Positions 1-7,921 of a stretch of DNA of 64,000 bases are shown one piece after another. This stretch comes from Falsochrobactrum ovis (GTDB lineage Bacteria; Pseudomonadota; Alphaproteobacteria; Rhizobiales; Rhizobiaceae), in contig NZ_QLMK01000004.1 of assembly GCF_003259955.1 (NCBI RefSeq), forward strand, positions 62,001 to 126,000. Reading direction: 5' to 3'. Each line of letters opens with the position of its first letter. Position 1 is the stretch's first letter. The translations under genes were made by a program, and so were the position numbers. The notes beneath the pieces are model-generated. The model was not told the DNA's origin. It saw nothing but the letters and a program-made list of their open reading frames with translations, and searched no databases.

Positions 1-340
1 CATCTGGCCCCATAGTGCCAAAACCCGTCGGCACAAGCTCTGCATCCGGCAGGCATTCACGAAATGCTATGGTTTCGCGATCAAGCACCACTGGCAGGCA
101 CAGTCTCGCGCCCTTATCGCGTAAGGCAGTGAGAAGCGGCCGAGGATCCATTTCAGAGCGGATCGGCCAATATCCTGCGATAATCGCATTATCGGGAAAA
201 TTTATTGATTCATTCGCCGTCTTGGCCGCGGCGAGTGATGCCTCAAACCGATAGCGCGGGTCAAGCGCATCGCGTCGCGCTAAAACTTCCCGCCTAAGCG
301 TCTGCTTATCCTTAATGCGGCTTACATCCGCCTGCGCCAT
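1..340 (-). CDS. 5-formyltetrahydrofolate cyclo-ligase (partial, C-terminus beyond window)
   Basis: Cytosolic one-carbon enzyme that converts 5-formyl-THF to 5,10-methenyl-THF with ATP. The minus-strand frame from ATG at 340 runs open to the window edge and begins MAQADVSRIKDKQTLRRE, followed by a basic segment and AGYWPIRSEMDPRPLL, which resembles the YgfA/MTHFS N-terminal half (ATP/folate-binding region). About 113 residues are present; the C-terminal part is missing only because the window ends. It lies just downstream of the predicted 6S RNA and zapA in the same direction. The zapA-ssrS-ygfA arrangement is known in many proteobacteria and supports both calls. Confidence 0.85.
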   Translation of the reverse strand, partial: MAQADVSRIKDKQTLRREVLARRDALDPRYRFEASLAAAKTANESINFPDNAIIAGYWPIRSEMDPRPLLTALRDKGARLCLPVVLDRETIAFRECLPDAELVPTGFGTMGPD

Positions 341-469
341 TGCGATAACTCCAATTCCCGACAATGCCACTCTTAAAGCATGACAGAAAAAGTGAAAATA
401 GTTTTACGGCCACTTTCGCCATCCGGACAATAAAGAAGTCGAAAATCAGATAATACCGCTAAAAGAACA

Positions 470-633
470 AGGTGGCGACCACGACGACCGATGGATGTGA
501 TTGATCCCGGGAACCTACAAAGTAGGTGGGCGCCATATGCGAAGGCCCACGAGCCCTCACAGGGACAGCTCCCTTAGAGATCAATAAGGCCCCGGGGATG
601 CTAAAACTCCTGTCGGGAAGCGCAGTTCGCCAA
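470..633 (-). ncRNA. ssrS: 6S RNA
   Basis: Regulatory RNA that binds the sigma-70 holoenzyme by mimicking an open promoter. Read on the minus strand, the RNA starts near GGCGAAC (631-625) and ends near GGTCGCC (480-474). These ends can pair, closing a long, largely double-stranded rod with internal arms, for example CCTACTTTGTAGG at 513-525. A TATATAGG-like -10 box lies at about 637-644 and a T-rich stretch follows the 3' end. Position between zapA and a 5-formyl-THF cyclo-ligase gene is the classical ssrS location. Exact ends are estimated from pairing, and no covariance model was run. Confidence 0.8.
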
Positions 634-705
634 AGCCTATATAGGGCTTGTCTTGAGTTTGCGCCAGTACAATAGGTGTTTTTTACCAGAAATATATAAG
701 TCTAT

Positions 706-1074
706 TTACGAATTTGGTGATGGCAGAATACGCGCCGCGGCCTGTTCGATCCGTAGCGCGACTTCCGATAACATATCGGTCACCATCGCATCGTTACGGT
801 CGGCGCTGGTAACAGCTTCATCGCGCGAGCGACGTAGCGTTTCCACCTCACTCTCCAGATTTTTGATGCGCTTATGTGCCTCATTAAGCTCATCAATAAT
901 CATTATGCCCGCCATGACAGTCAACCGAAGATCGCCTATTTCCCCGAAAGAGGATTTGAGATGGGTGACATACTGATCAAGCCGGGCAGCAAGACTGGCA
1001 AGATGTTCTTCTTGACCCTCATCACATGCCATCCGGTAGGATTTGCCGTCAATGATAACGGTTACAGTTGCCAT
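706..1074 (-). CDS. zapA: Cell division protein ZapA
   Basis: ZapA binds FtsZ and bundles Z-ring filaments at midcell. The protein is 122 residues. The N-terminal globular part begins MATVTVIIDGKSYRMACDEG, which is the typical ZapA beta-strand start. A long coiled coil follows (about 55-100, with IIDELNEAHKRIKNLESEVE) and the C-terminus is short. The start at 1074 is preceded by GAGGGG. The gene lies 9 bp downstream of the DUF4164 gene in the same direction, so the two are probably co-transcribed, and it is upstream of 6S RNA. The length is slightly above the roughly 110 residues common in the family. Confidence 0.93.
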   Translation of the reverse strand: MATVTVIIDGKSYRMACDEGQEEHLASLAARLDQYVTHLKSSFGEIGDLRLTVMAGIMIIDELNEAHKRIKNLESEVETLRRSRDEAVTSADRNDAMVTDMLSEVALRIEQAAARILPSPNS

Positions 1075-1083
1075 AAAACCCCT

Positions 1084-1356
1084 CTATCGATCCAAAACGG
1101 CGCGGATTGTCTCCATTGCCGTGACAAGCCGACGCGACACTTCGCGGTTAGCAGCTTCCAGACGTTCGGCGCGTGCTTCCGACTGATCAAGTTCTTGCGC
1201 GAGGCGGCTGCGATCAGCGTTCATACGCTGCACCTCTTCCTCAGCTTCGGCAAAATCGCCTTCCTTGTCCAGCCGCAAGTCAACCGCTTCTTCAAGCGTA
1301 TTGAGAGCCTTTTCCAGCCTTTCCAGGACTTGCCTGAGGGTTGTTTCGGGTGCCAT
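1084..1356 (-). CDS. DUF4164 family coiled-coil protein
   Basis: A 90-residue, highly charged protein predicted to be almost entirely alpha-helical coiled coil (heptads through LERLEKALNTLEEAVDLRL and on to ARAERLEAANREVSRRL). It has no signal peptide or catalytic motif. Small proteins of this kind upstream of zapA in Rhizobiales are annotated DUF4164; their role is not established. The tight 9-bp spacing to zapA suggests a link to cell division, which is inference from context only. Start ATG at 1356 has AAGGATG just upstream. Confidence 0.8.
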   Translation of the reverse strand: MAPETTLRQVLERLEKALNTLEEAVDLRLDKEGDFAEAEEEVQRMNADRSRLAQELDQSEARAERLEAANREVSRRLVTAMETIRAVLDR

Positions 1357-1903
1357 TCACATCCTTTCCAGTGCCCGTCTTGAATTTGCGTCTCTTGGAA
1401 GCAAACGCCGTTAGCATCTTTCAGACCAAAGGGATATTATCACCCCCATAGGGACATTATCACCCAATGAATTCCGCAAGCATGCCGATATTTTTCCCAG
1501 AGCACACCGCGTGAAATCAAGACCGTTAAAATCCACCCATCCGCGCAGCATTACAGTTGGCGAATCGCGCCTCTTGAACGGGTTCCTTTCGCAGAACTGT
1601 AATAATCAGCTCCAAGATAAGCAACAAATGAGGGGCACAACCGGCAGTTCATACACTGTTATCCGCTCAAAAAACATTTTCCAACGGCTTGCTCACACCT
1701 CAAACATCTTAGTTTTGAGCAATCACACAGCGTTTATAGTTCAAAACTCATCGGTTTATTGACTCCTAATGCTCAGGTGCTATGTGTCCCCGTGCCCTTT
1801 GTCCGCACGTGAAAGGCTTTGCAATGCGCAACCGATACACCGTGTTTGACAATAGGCATCGCCGCAACCCCGTTAAACCCTCTATGGAAAGACGGCTGAG
1901 ACC
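1357..1903. other. Gene-free region between DUF4164 and tkt
   Basis: 547 bp without a convincing gene between divergent genes, so it must hold the promoters of DUF4164-zapA (minus) and tkt (plus). Near the DUF4164 side it carries two copies of a 15-bp element (listed separately). The 1650-1770 part is AT-rich. A TTGACA at 1846-1851 is a possible -35 for tkt, but no well-spaced -10 is visible. An 83-codon plus-strand frame at 1511-1762 has no family resemblance and poor codon character. Confidence 0.6.
1431..1465. repeat. Two-copy 15-bp direct repeat, possible operator
   Basis: GGGATATTATCACCC at 1431-1445 and GGGACATTATCACCC at 1451-1465 differ at one base and start exactly 20 bp apart, close to two helical turns. 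Each copy is itself a partial inverted repeat (GGG-N2-AT-N-AT-N2-CCC). They lie 75-109 bp upstream of the DUF4164 start. The arrangement is what a pair of regulator sites on one DNA face would look like. No regulator is identified. Confidence 0.5.
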
Positions 1904-3898
1904 ATGACGAATTCCGACAAACAGAACCAGATGGCTAACGCAATCCGCTTTCTCTCGATTGATGCGGTCGAGAAAGCCAATTCCGGCCATCCCGGCCTGC
2001 CCATGGGTGCAGCCGATATTGCTACAACCCTTTTCACCCGTTTCCTTTCGCACGATCCGCAGAATCCGCATTGGCCGGATCGCGACCGCTTCGTGCTTTC
2101 TGCCGGTCACGGGTCGATGCTGCTTTATTCGCTGCTCTACCTTTCGGGCTATGAAGACATCACCATTGATGAAATCAAGAATTTCCGCCAGCTCGGTTCA
2201 CGCACAGCGGGCCATCCTGAATATGGCTATGCAGCAGGCATCGAAACAACCACCGGGCCCCTTGGCCAAGGTATTGCCAACGCCGTAGGCATGGCGCTTT
2301 CCGAGCGCATTCTGAATGCGCAATTCGGTGACAGCCTTGTTGATCACTACACCTATGTGATTGCAGGCGACGGCTGCCTTATGGAAGGCATCAGCCAGGA
2401 AGCCATTGCGCTTGCCGGTCATCTCAAGCTCAACAAGCTTATCGTTTTCTGGGATGACAACAACATCTCCATTGATGGCCCGATCTCGCTTGCTGATAAT
2501 ACCGATCAGCCGGCCCGCTTTGCAGCTTCTGGCTGGAATACGCTGGCAGTTGATGGTCACGACCAAGAAGCAATCGCAAAAGCAATCGAACAGGCGAAAG
2601 TTTCTGATCGCCCAACCCTAATCGCTTGCAAAACGACAATTGGTTTCGGCTCGCCCAACCGGGCAGGCACCAATAAAGTCCATGGCTCTCCGCTGGGAGC
2701 AGAAGAAGTCGCAGCAACCCGCAAGGCTCTTGGCTGGTCGGCTGAACCATTTGTTGTGCCTTCAGAAGTCTTGGACGCATGGCGCGTTGCCGGCCTCAAT
2801 GCCGCTAAAAAGCGTCAGGAATGGGAAAAGCGCTTTGCTGCCGCCGCTCCTGAGACCCGTGCAGAATTTGAACGCCGCATGCGCGGTGACCTTCCGGTTG
2901 GTTTCGATGAAGCCATCAATGAGTATAAAAAGAAGCTTTCCGCCGATAAGCCGAAAGTCGCTACTCGCAAATCGTCCGAAATGGCGCTGGAAGTCATCAA
3001 TGGCGTTGTACCTGAAACCATCGGCGGCTCAGCCGACCTGACCGGTTCCAACAACACCAAGACCAGCCAAACCCTCGCTGTTACGCCAGAAAATTACGGT
3101 GGTCGTTACATCCATTACGGCATTCGTGAACACGGTATGGCAGCCGCAATGAATGGTATGGCACTGCATGGCGGCCTGATCCCCTATTCCGGTACATTCC
3201 TGACATTCTCCGATTATGCCCGCCCGGCCATGCGCCTGTCATCTTTGATGGGCATTCGGGTTGTCTATGTTATGACCCATGACTCCATCGGACTTGGTGA
3301 AGATGGTCCAACTCACCAGCCCGTTGAGCATCTGGCGGCATTGCGTGCCATTCCCAACCACAACGTATTCCGCCCTGCGGACGCAGTGGAAGCGGCTGAG
3401 TGCTGGCAGCTTGCCCTTAAGTCGAAGAAAACCCCTTCGACTTTGGCTTTGACGCGCCAGAACTTGCCCGTCGTTCGCACGGAGCACAGTGAAGAAAATC
3501 TCTGTGGCTATGGTGCCTATGAGCTTGCAGCCGCAAGCAGCGAAGCAAAAGTCACAATTTTTGCGACCGGCTCCGAAGTTGAAATTGCTCTGAAAGCGCG
3601 TGATCTTCTTGAAGCTAAAGGCATTGCGACCCGTGTTGTTTCGGTTCCATGTTTCGAGCTTTTTGAAGAGCAGAGCGACAGCTATAAGCAAGCTATCCTT
3701 GGCAATGCGCCTGTGAAGCTTGCAATTGAAGCAGCCATTTCGCTGGGCTGGGACCGCTTCATTGGCGAAGATGGCATCTTCATTGGAATGAAGGGCTTTG
3801 GCGCATCGGGCGAGATTAGCGATCTCTACAAGCATTTTGGCATCACAGCCGAACATGCTGCCGAAGCTGCTGAAAAGAAACTTAATTCCGCCGCTTAA
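1904..3898 (+). CDS. tkt: Transketolase
   Basis: Thiamine-diphosphate enzyme of the pentose phosphate pathway that transfers two-carbon units between sugar phosphates (xylulose-5-P with ribose-5-P or erythrose-4-P) in the cytosol. It has 664 residues, normal for bacterial transketolase. The N-terminal TPP domain has the [10 protein letters not shown] start (about 26-35), GPLGQG (118-123) and the TPP/metal motif GDGCLMEG (155-162). The central pyrimidine-binding domain contains the HYGIREHGM segment and [15 protein letters not shown]-like residues around 430-440, and a C-terminal domain follows. It is the first gene of a tkt-gap-pgk run, but a strong terminator separates it from gap. Its cofactor TPP links it to the thiamine locus further along. 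Confidence 0.97.
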   Translation: MTNSDKQNQMANAIRFLSIDAVEKANSGHPGLPMGAADIATTLFTRFLSHDPQNPHWPDRDRFVLSAGHGSMLLYSLLYLSGYEDITIDEIKNFRQLGSRTAGHPEYGYAAGIETTTGPLGQGIANAVGMALSERILNAQFGDSLVDHYTYVIAGDGCLMEGISQEAIALAGHLKLNKLIVFWDDNNISIDGPISLADNTDQPARFAASGWNTLAVDGHDQEAIAKAIEQAKVSDRPTLIACKTTIGFGSPNRAGTNKVHGSPLGAEEVAATRKALGWSAEPFVVPSEVLDAWRVAGLNAAKKRQEWEKRFAAAAPETRAEFERRMRGDLPVGFDEAINEYKKKLSADKPKVATRKSSEMALEVINGVVPETIGGSADLTGSNNTKTSQTLAVTPENYGGRYIHYGIREHGMAAAMNGMALHGGLIPYSGTFLTFSDYARPAMRLSSLMGIRVVYVMTHDSIGLGEDGPTHQPVEHLAALRAIPNHNVFRPADAVEAAECWQLALKSKKTPSTLALTRQNLPVVRTEHSEENLCGYGAYELAAASSEAKVTIFATGSEVEIALKARDLLEAKGIATRVVSVPCFELFEEQSDSYKQAILGNAPVKLAIEAAISLGWDRFIGEDGIFIGMKGFGASGEISDLYKHFGITAEHAAEAAEKKLNSAA

Positions 3899-3902
3899 TG
3901 TT

Positions 3903-3939
3903 AAAACGCCGGCGAAACCACAACGCCGGCGTTTGTTTT
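3903..3939 (+). terminator. Rho-independent terminator after tkt
   Basis: AAACGCCGGCG (3904-3914) pairs with CGCCGGCGTTT (3924-3934), with a 9-nt loop, and is followed by GTTTT. It begins 5 bp after the tkt stop. Confidence 0.9.
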
Positions 3940-4010
3940 CCAGCCAGCTTTACCCACATAATTGGCTGAAGCATCTCATTTAGAAAAAACCCAGTCCGGA
4001 GATTTTGAAA

Positions 4011-5018
4011 ATGGCAGTCCGCGTCGCTATCAATGGTTTTGGCCGCATCGGCCGTAATATTCTTCGCGCTATCGTCGAATCTGGCCGCACCGATATTCAG
4101 GTCGTCGCAATCAACGATCTTGGTCCAGTGGAAACCAATGCGCATCTGCTGCGCTATGACAGCATCCATGGTCGCTTCCCGCAGGAAGTAAAGGTCGAAG
4201 GCGATACGATTGATGTTGGCTATGGCCCGATCAAGGTTCATGCTGTGCGCAACCCGGCAGAACTGCCATGGAAGGAAGAAGGCGTCGATATTGCCCTTGA
4301 ATGCACCGGTATCTTTACCAGTCGCGATAAGGCAGCACTCCATCTTGAAGCTGGCGCAAAGCGCGTAATCGTTTCAGCTCCTGCCGATGGCGCTGATCTG
4401 ACCGTTGTTTATGGCGTCAACCATGACAAGCTTAGCAGCGAACATCAGGTCATTTCAAACGCGTCTTGCACGACTAACTGCCTTGCTCCCGTTGCGCAGG
4501 TTCTCAATGAAGCCATCGGCATCGAAAAAGGCTTTATGACCACGATCCACTCCTATACGGGTGACCAACCAACACTCGACACGATGCACAAGGATCTCTA
4601 CCGCGCCCGCGCAGCGGCGCTTTCCATGATCCCGACATCGACCGGTGCTGCAAAGGCTGTTGGCCTGGTTCTTCCAGAACTCAAAGGCAAGCTTGACGGC
4701 GTTGCAATCCGCGTTCCGACCCCAAATGTTTCCGTTGTTGATCTGACTTTCATCGCCAAGCGTGAAACCTCTGTTGAGGAAATCAACAATGCGATCCGTG
4801 AAGCTGCCAATGGCCGCTTGAAGGGCATTTTGGGCTACACAGACGAACCGCTTGTCTCTCACGACTTCAACCATGATTCGCATTCCTCGGTCTTCCATAT
4901 GGACCAGACCAAGGTCATGGACGGCACCATGGTGCGCATTCTGTCATGGTATGACAATGAGTGGGGTTTCTCCAGCCGCATGAGCGATACTGCCGTTGCT
5001 TTCGGCAAACTGATCTGA
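4011..5018 (+). CDS. gap: Glyceraldehyde-3-phosphate dehydrogenase (type I)
   Basis: Glycolytic/gluconeogenic enzyme that oxidises and phosphorylates glyceraldehyde-3-P to 1,3-bisphosphoglycerate with NAD. It has 335 residues. The Rossmann motif [10 protein letters not shown] (7-16) is present, and the catalytic cysteine lies in [10 protein letters not shown] (Cys153). C-terminal [13 protein letters not shown] is typical of GAPDH. The ATG at 4011 is chosen over an in-frame TTG at 4005 because CCGGAG (3996-4001) sits at normal spacing and the family starts with [11 protein letters not shown]. Terminators on both sides make it a likely separate transcript. Confidence 0.97.
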   Translation: MAVRVAINGFGRIGRNILRAIVESGRTDIQVVAINDLGPVETNAHLLRYDSIHGRFPQEVKVEGDTIDVGYGPIKVHAVRNPAELPWKEEGVDIALECTGIFTSRDKAALHLEAGAKRVIVSAPADGADLTVVYGVNHDKLSSEHQVISNASCTTNCLAPVAQVLNEAIGIEKGFMTTIHSYTGDQPTLDTMHKDLYRARAAALSMIPTSTGAAKAVGLVLPELKGKLDGVAIRVPTPNVSVVDLTFIAKRETSVEEINNAIREAANGRLKGILGYTDEPLVSHDFNHDSHSSVFHMDQTKVMDGTMVRILSWYDNEWGFSSRMSDTAVAFGKLI

Positions 5019-5023
5019 TTAAG

Positions 5024-5050
5024 AACGCCCCTCGCTACGAGGGGCGTTTT
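5024..5050 (+). terminator. Rho-independent terminator after gap
   Basis: AACGCCCCTCG (5024-5034), loop CTA, CGAGGGGCGTT (5038-5048), then TT. It is a very strong GC-rich stem that ends only 29 bp before the pgk start at 5080, so pgk needs its own promoter or read-through. Confidence 0.9.
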
Positions 5051-5079
5051 CACTGTTAATGACATTCGAGGATATGCCG

Positions 5080-6270
5080 ATGGATTTCCGCACTCTGGAT
5101 GATGCAGACGTCAAATCAAAACGGGTTCTGGTTCGAGTGGATCTCAATGTGCCGATGGCCGATGGTAAAGTCACCGACCAGACTCGCATCGAGCGTATTA
5201 TACCGACCGTTGAGGAACTAACGAAAAAAGGCGCCAAAGTTATTTTGCTCGCCCATTTTGGCCGTCCAAAGGGCGTGGCAACGCAAGAAAACTCTCTCAG
5301 CCAGGTAGTGGAACCGCTTTCTGAAATGCTCGGCCAGCCCGTGCATTTTGCGCAAGATTGCATTGGCGAGAAAGCCAAAGAAGCCGTTGACGCGCTCAAT
5401 GATGGCGAGGTCTTGCTTCTCGAAAATACCCGCTTCCATAAAGGCGAAGAAAAAAATGACACCGATTTCGTCAAGGCACTGGCTGCCAATGGCGATCTCT
5501 ATGTCAATGACGCTTTTTCCGCGGCTCATCGCGCGCATGCTTCAACCGAAGGGCTGGCTCATGTGCTGCCTGCCTTTGCTGGCCGCGCCATGCAGGCTGA
5601 ACTTGAAGCGCTTGAAAAAGGCCTTGGCCAACCTGCCCGCCCTGTCGTGGCGATCGTCGGCGGCGCAAAGGTTTCAACCAAGCTCGATCTTCTTTCCAAT
5701 CTGGTGGAAAAGGTAGACGCGCTGGTGATTGGTGGCGGCATGGCCAATACATTCCTGGCCGCTCAAGGACACGCAGTTGGCAAATCCCTTTGCGAACACG
5801 ATCTTGCACCAACAGCGCGTGAGATCATGGCTAAAGCTGAAAAAACCAAATGCGCTATCATTTTGCCAGTGGACGCAGTGGTGGGCTGGCATTTTGCAGC
5901 CGATACGCCCAATCAAACATTCGGCATTGATGGCATTCCTGCGGACGGCATGATTTTGGATGCAGGCAGCCTATCGACAGATTTGATTGCCTCGGCAATC
6001 GACGACGCTGCAACGCTGATCTGGAACGGTCCGCTTGGTGCATTTGAGCTTCGCCCATTTGATGCAGCAACCGTTCGCACGGCAAAACATGTGGCCCAAC
6101 GTACCAAAGCTGGAAAACTCGTCTCTGTCGGTGGCGGCGGTGATACAGTCGCAGCACTTAATCATGCAGGCGTCGCCGATGATTTTACTTATATCTCAAC
6201 CGCTGGCGGTGCATTCTTGGAATGGATGGAAGGCAAACCTCTTCCCGGCGTGGATGTTCTGAAAAAATAA
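5080..6270 (+). CDS. pgk: Phosphoglycerate kinase
   Basis: Glycolytic kinase that transfers phosphate from 1,3-bisphosphoglycerate to ADP. Starting at ATG 5080 the protein is 396 residues (the usual size) and begins [20 protein letters not shown], with the substrate motif RVDLNVP (19-25), LAHFGRPKG near 55-63 and the C-terminal nucleotide-binding glycine run [12 protein letters not shown] near 360. An upstream in-frame ATG at 5059 would add seven residues and lies almost inside the gap terminator. GAGG at 5068-5071 supports 5080. It follows gap directly, completing the two lower-glycolysis steps. Confidence 0.96.
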   Translation: MDFRTLDDADVKSKRVLVRVDLNVPMADGKVTDQTRIERIIPTVEELTKKGAKVILLAHFGRPKGVATQENSLSQVVEPLSEMLGQPVHFAQDCIGEKAKEAVDALNDGEVLLLENTRFHKGEEKNDTDFVKALAANGDLYVNDAFSAAHRAHASTEGLAHVLPAFAGRAMQAELEALEKGLGQPARPVVAIVGGAKVSTKLDLLSNLVEKVDALVIGGGMANTFLAAQGHAVGKSLCEHDLAPTAREIMAKAEKTKCAIILPVDAVVGWHFAADTPNQTFGIDGIPADGMILDAGSLSTDLIASAIDDAATLIWNGPLGAFELRPFDAATVRTAKHVAQRTKAGKLVSVGGGGDTVAALNHAGVADDFTYISTAGGAFLEWMEGKPLPGVDVLKK

Positions 6271-6276
6271 ACAAAT

Positions 6277-6304
6277 GGCCCGGTTTTACCGGGCCTTATC
6301 TTTC
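6277..6304 (+). terminator. Terminator after pgk
   Basis: GGCCCGG (6277-6283), loop TTTTA, CCGGGCC (6289-6295), then TTATCTTT. It sits between the convergent pgk and sugar dehydrogenase genes. Confidence 0.85.
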
Positions 6305-6317
6305 CAAAACGCAGTAA

Positions 6318-7466
6318 TTATTCTTTGGGCGTAAGCCTTAGCAACCGGCCCGGATTATCATCTTCAATCAGCCAGATCGCACCATCGGAAGCGACTGCCA
6401 CATCGCGGATACGATTTTCCATCGTAAATCTCTCCGTCTCATCCGGCTGCCCGTCACTATCGATATCAACCCGCACCAATGCCATACCGGCCAGCGCGCC
6501 GATAAGCGCAGACCCTTCCCAATCAGCAAACATCTTACCCTTGTAGAACGCCAAACCAGCTGGTGCGATCATCGGCGTCCAGAATAAGGGCGGCGCTTCA
6601 AATTCAGGACGCGTATTATGACGTGGGATGGGCCGTCCGCTATAATTATCTCCATTGGAAACGAGCGGCCACCCATAATTCGCGCCGGGTTGAATGAGAT
6701 TAAACTCGTCTCCGCCGCGTGGCCCCATCTCATGTTCCCATAATTTTCCATCGGCAGAAAATGCAAGACCATATGGGTTGCGGTGCCCTTTGGACCAAGT
6801 GAGCGCCTTAATACCTTCGTCCTCTGCATATGGATTATCGGCTGGAGCCGAACCATCAAGATTCATACGCAGAATTTTTCCCATAGGCGCATTATCATCT
6901 TGCGCGGTTGCAGGGTCCATTCGGTCGCCAAGAGAAAGAAAAAGATATTTTTCATCGGGAGAAAAAGCGATAATGCCGCCCGGTTGCCCACCTTTGGCCG
7001 CAACACTCTGTTCCCAGATTGCAGCCCGGTCTTCAAGCCATGCCTTTCCATCCTCTTCCTTCAAAATTGCCCGCACCAGCATTACTCGGCTTCCCCCGCG
7101 AGCCGGTGCGTTGAAGGTGAAGTAAATGGCTCTGCTTTTGTTGAAATCTGGAGAAGGCGCAATATCCAGCAATCCGTTCTGCCCGCTAAACGCCACTTCC
7201 GGAACGCCGCTTACTTCTGTCTTTTCACCATTTTGCGTGACAATGAAAATTTTCCCGCCTTTTTCGGTGAGTAGAATGCGCTCATCCGGCAAAAACGCGA
7301 TCGCCCAGGGCGTATCAAATTCAGCTATTGCCGAAATATGAAATGGTAGCTCTTCTCGGGCTTCTCGGTTTCCGGCATTGATGCTTTCGGCACGGATACT
7401 GGCCGGAGATAGCACGATCATCAACACGACCAATAGCCGCGAAAGTTTTATCAGAACCCGTCGCAT
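6318..7466 (-). CDS. PQQ-dependent aldose (soluble glucose/sorbosone) dehydrogenase-like protein
   Basis: A 382-residue exported protein of the glucose/sorbosone dehydrogenase family (six-bladed beta-propeller, YliI/Asd type). These enzymes are periplasmic and oxidise aldose sugars with pyrroloquinoline quinone. A signal peptide spans about 1-27 (hydrophobic LLVVLMIVLSPASIRA). Family hallmarks include TPWAIAFLPDERILLTEKGG (52-71), HRNPYGLAFSADGKLWEHEMG with the metal/PQQ-region acidic residues (about 236), GANYGWP and the C-terminal IRDVAVASDGAIWLI. The start has AGGGAG upstream. No PQQ synthesis genes are in the window, so the cofactor source is unknown. It is convergent with pgk; in Brucella I recall fba following pgk, so this may be a local insertion or rearrangement. 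Confidence 0.87.
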   Translation of the reverse strand: MRRVLIKLSRLLVVLMIVLSPASIRAESINAGNREAREELPFHISAIAEFDTPWAIAFLPDERILLTEKGGKIFIVTQNGEKTEVSGVPEVAFSGQNGLLDIAPSPDFNKSRAIYFTFNAPARGGSRVMLVRAILKEEDGKAWLEDRAAIWEQSVAAKGGQPGGIIAFSPDEKYLFLSLGDRMDPATAQDDNAPMGKILRMNLDGSAPADNPYAEDEGIKALTWSKGHRNPYGLAFSADGKLWEHEMGPRGGDEFNLIQPGANYGWPLVSNGDNYSGRPIPRHNTRPEFEAPPLFWTPMIAPAGLAFYKGKMFADWEGSALIGALAGMALVRVDIDSDGQPDETERFTMENRIRDVAVASDGAIWLIEDDNPGRLLRLTPKE

Positions 7467-7555
7467 TTTCTCTCCCTATGTCCCGCCAATAAATGGCGCA
7501 GCCCCGCGCTTTCGTTAAAAACTTTCTGCGGTAATGCCGTGACAGTCGGGCGAAT

Positions 7556-7720
7556 TTATGCCTCCCAAAAATGAAATCCGACGATCATTGACATCATCAA
7601 CAGGGCAGCAAGCGCTATTTTCCAAAAATCACCCCGCCGTTTCAAACCAGGCAGTCCGAGCGGCTTGATAAGGTGCAGGCCCATCAGCGTCAGAAGCAAT
7701 ACGGGAAATATTTTCGTCAT
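7556..7720 (-). CDS. Small two-helix membrane protein, unknown function
   Basis: 54 residues from ATG at 7720 (MTKIFPVLLLTLMGLHLIKP), preceded by AAGG. It has two predicted membrane segments: about 5-20 and, after a basic loop LKRRGDFWK, about 34-50 (IALAALLMMSMIVGFHF). The positively charged loop between the helices suggests both termini are periplasmic. An in-frame extension to 7756 exists but lacks a better ribosome site. I do not recognise a characterised family. It sits alone between the sugar dehydrogenase and prpE. Confidence 0.6.
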   Translation of the reverse strand: MTKIFPVLLLTLMGLHLIKPLGLPGLKRRGDFWKIALAALLMMSMIVGFHFWEA

Positions 7721-7921
7721 AGCCAGCCTTAATTCCAAACTCTCTTTGTGCCGCAATCAGACAGAAGCTGCAAGCAACATCAATTTGAAGAATGATTTTT
7801 GAGCCTCCAACTTAAAATGATAGACGCGAGTACTTGGCTCTGCATAAACTGATCTCAAGGTCATTAGGCGCGCCTTTTCATCTGGAAGAGATGGCCAGGC
7901 CCGCGTTCTGGAGGAGACAGC

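Noticed and set aside
1511-1762. Plus-strand 83-codon frame in the region upstream of tkt
   Set aside because: No ribosome site, mixed composition, no family resemblance, and it sits where promoters must be.
3239-3856. Long antisense frame (205 codons) within tkt
   Set aside because: Shadow of the strongly conserved transketolase reading frame; Cys/Phe-rich text typical of antisense translation.
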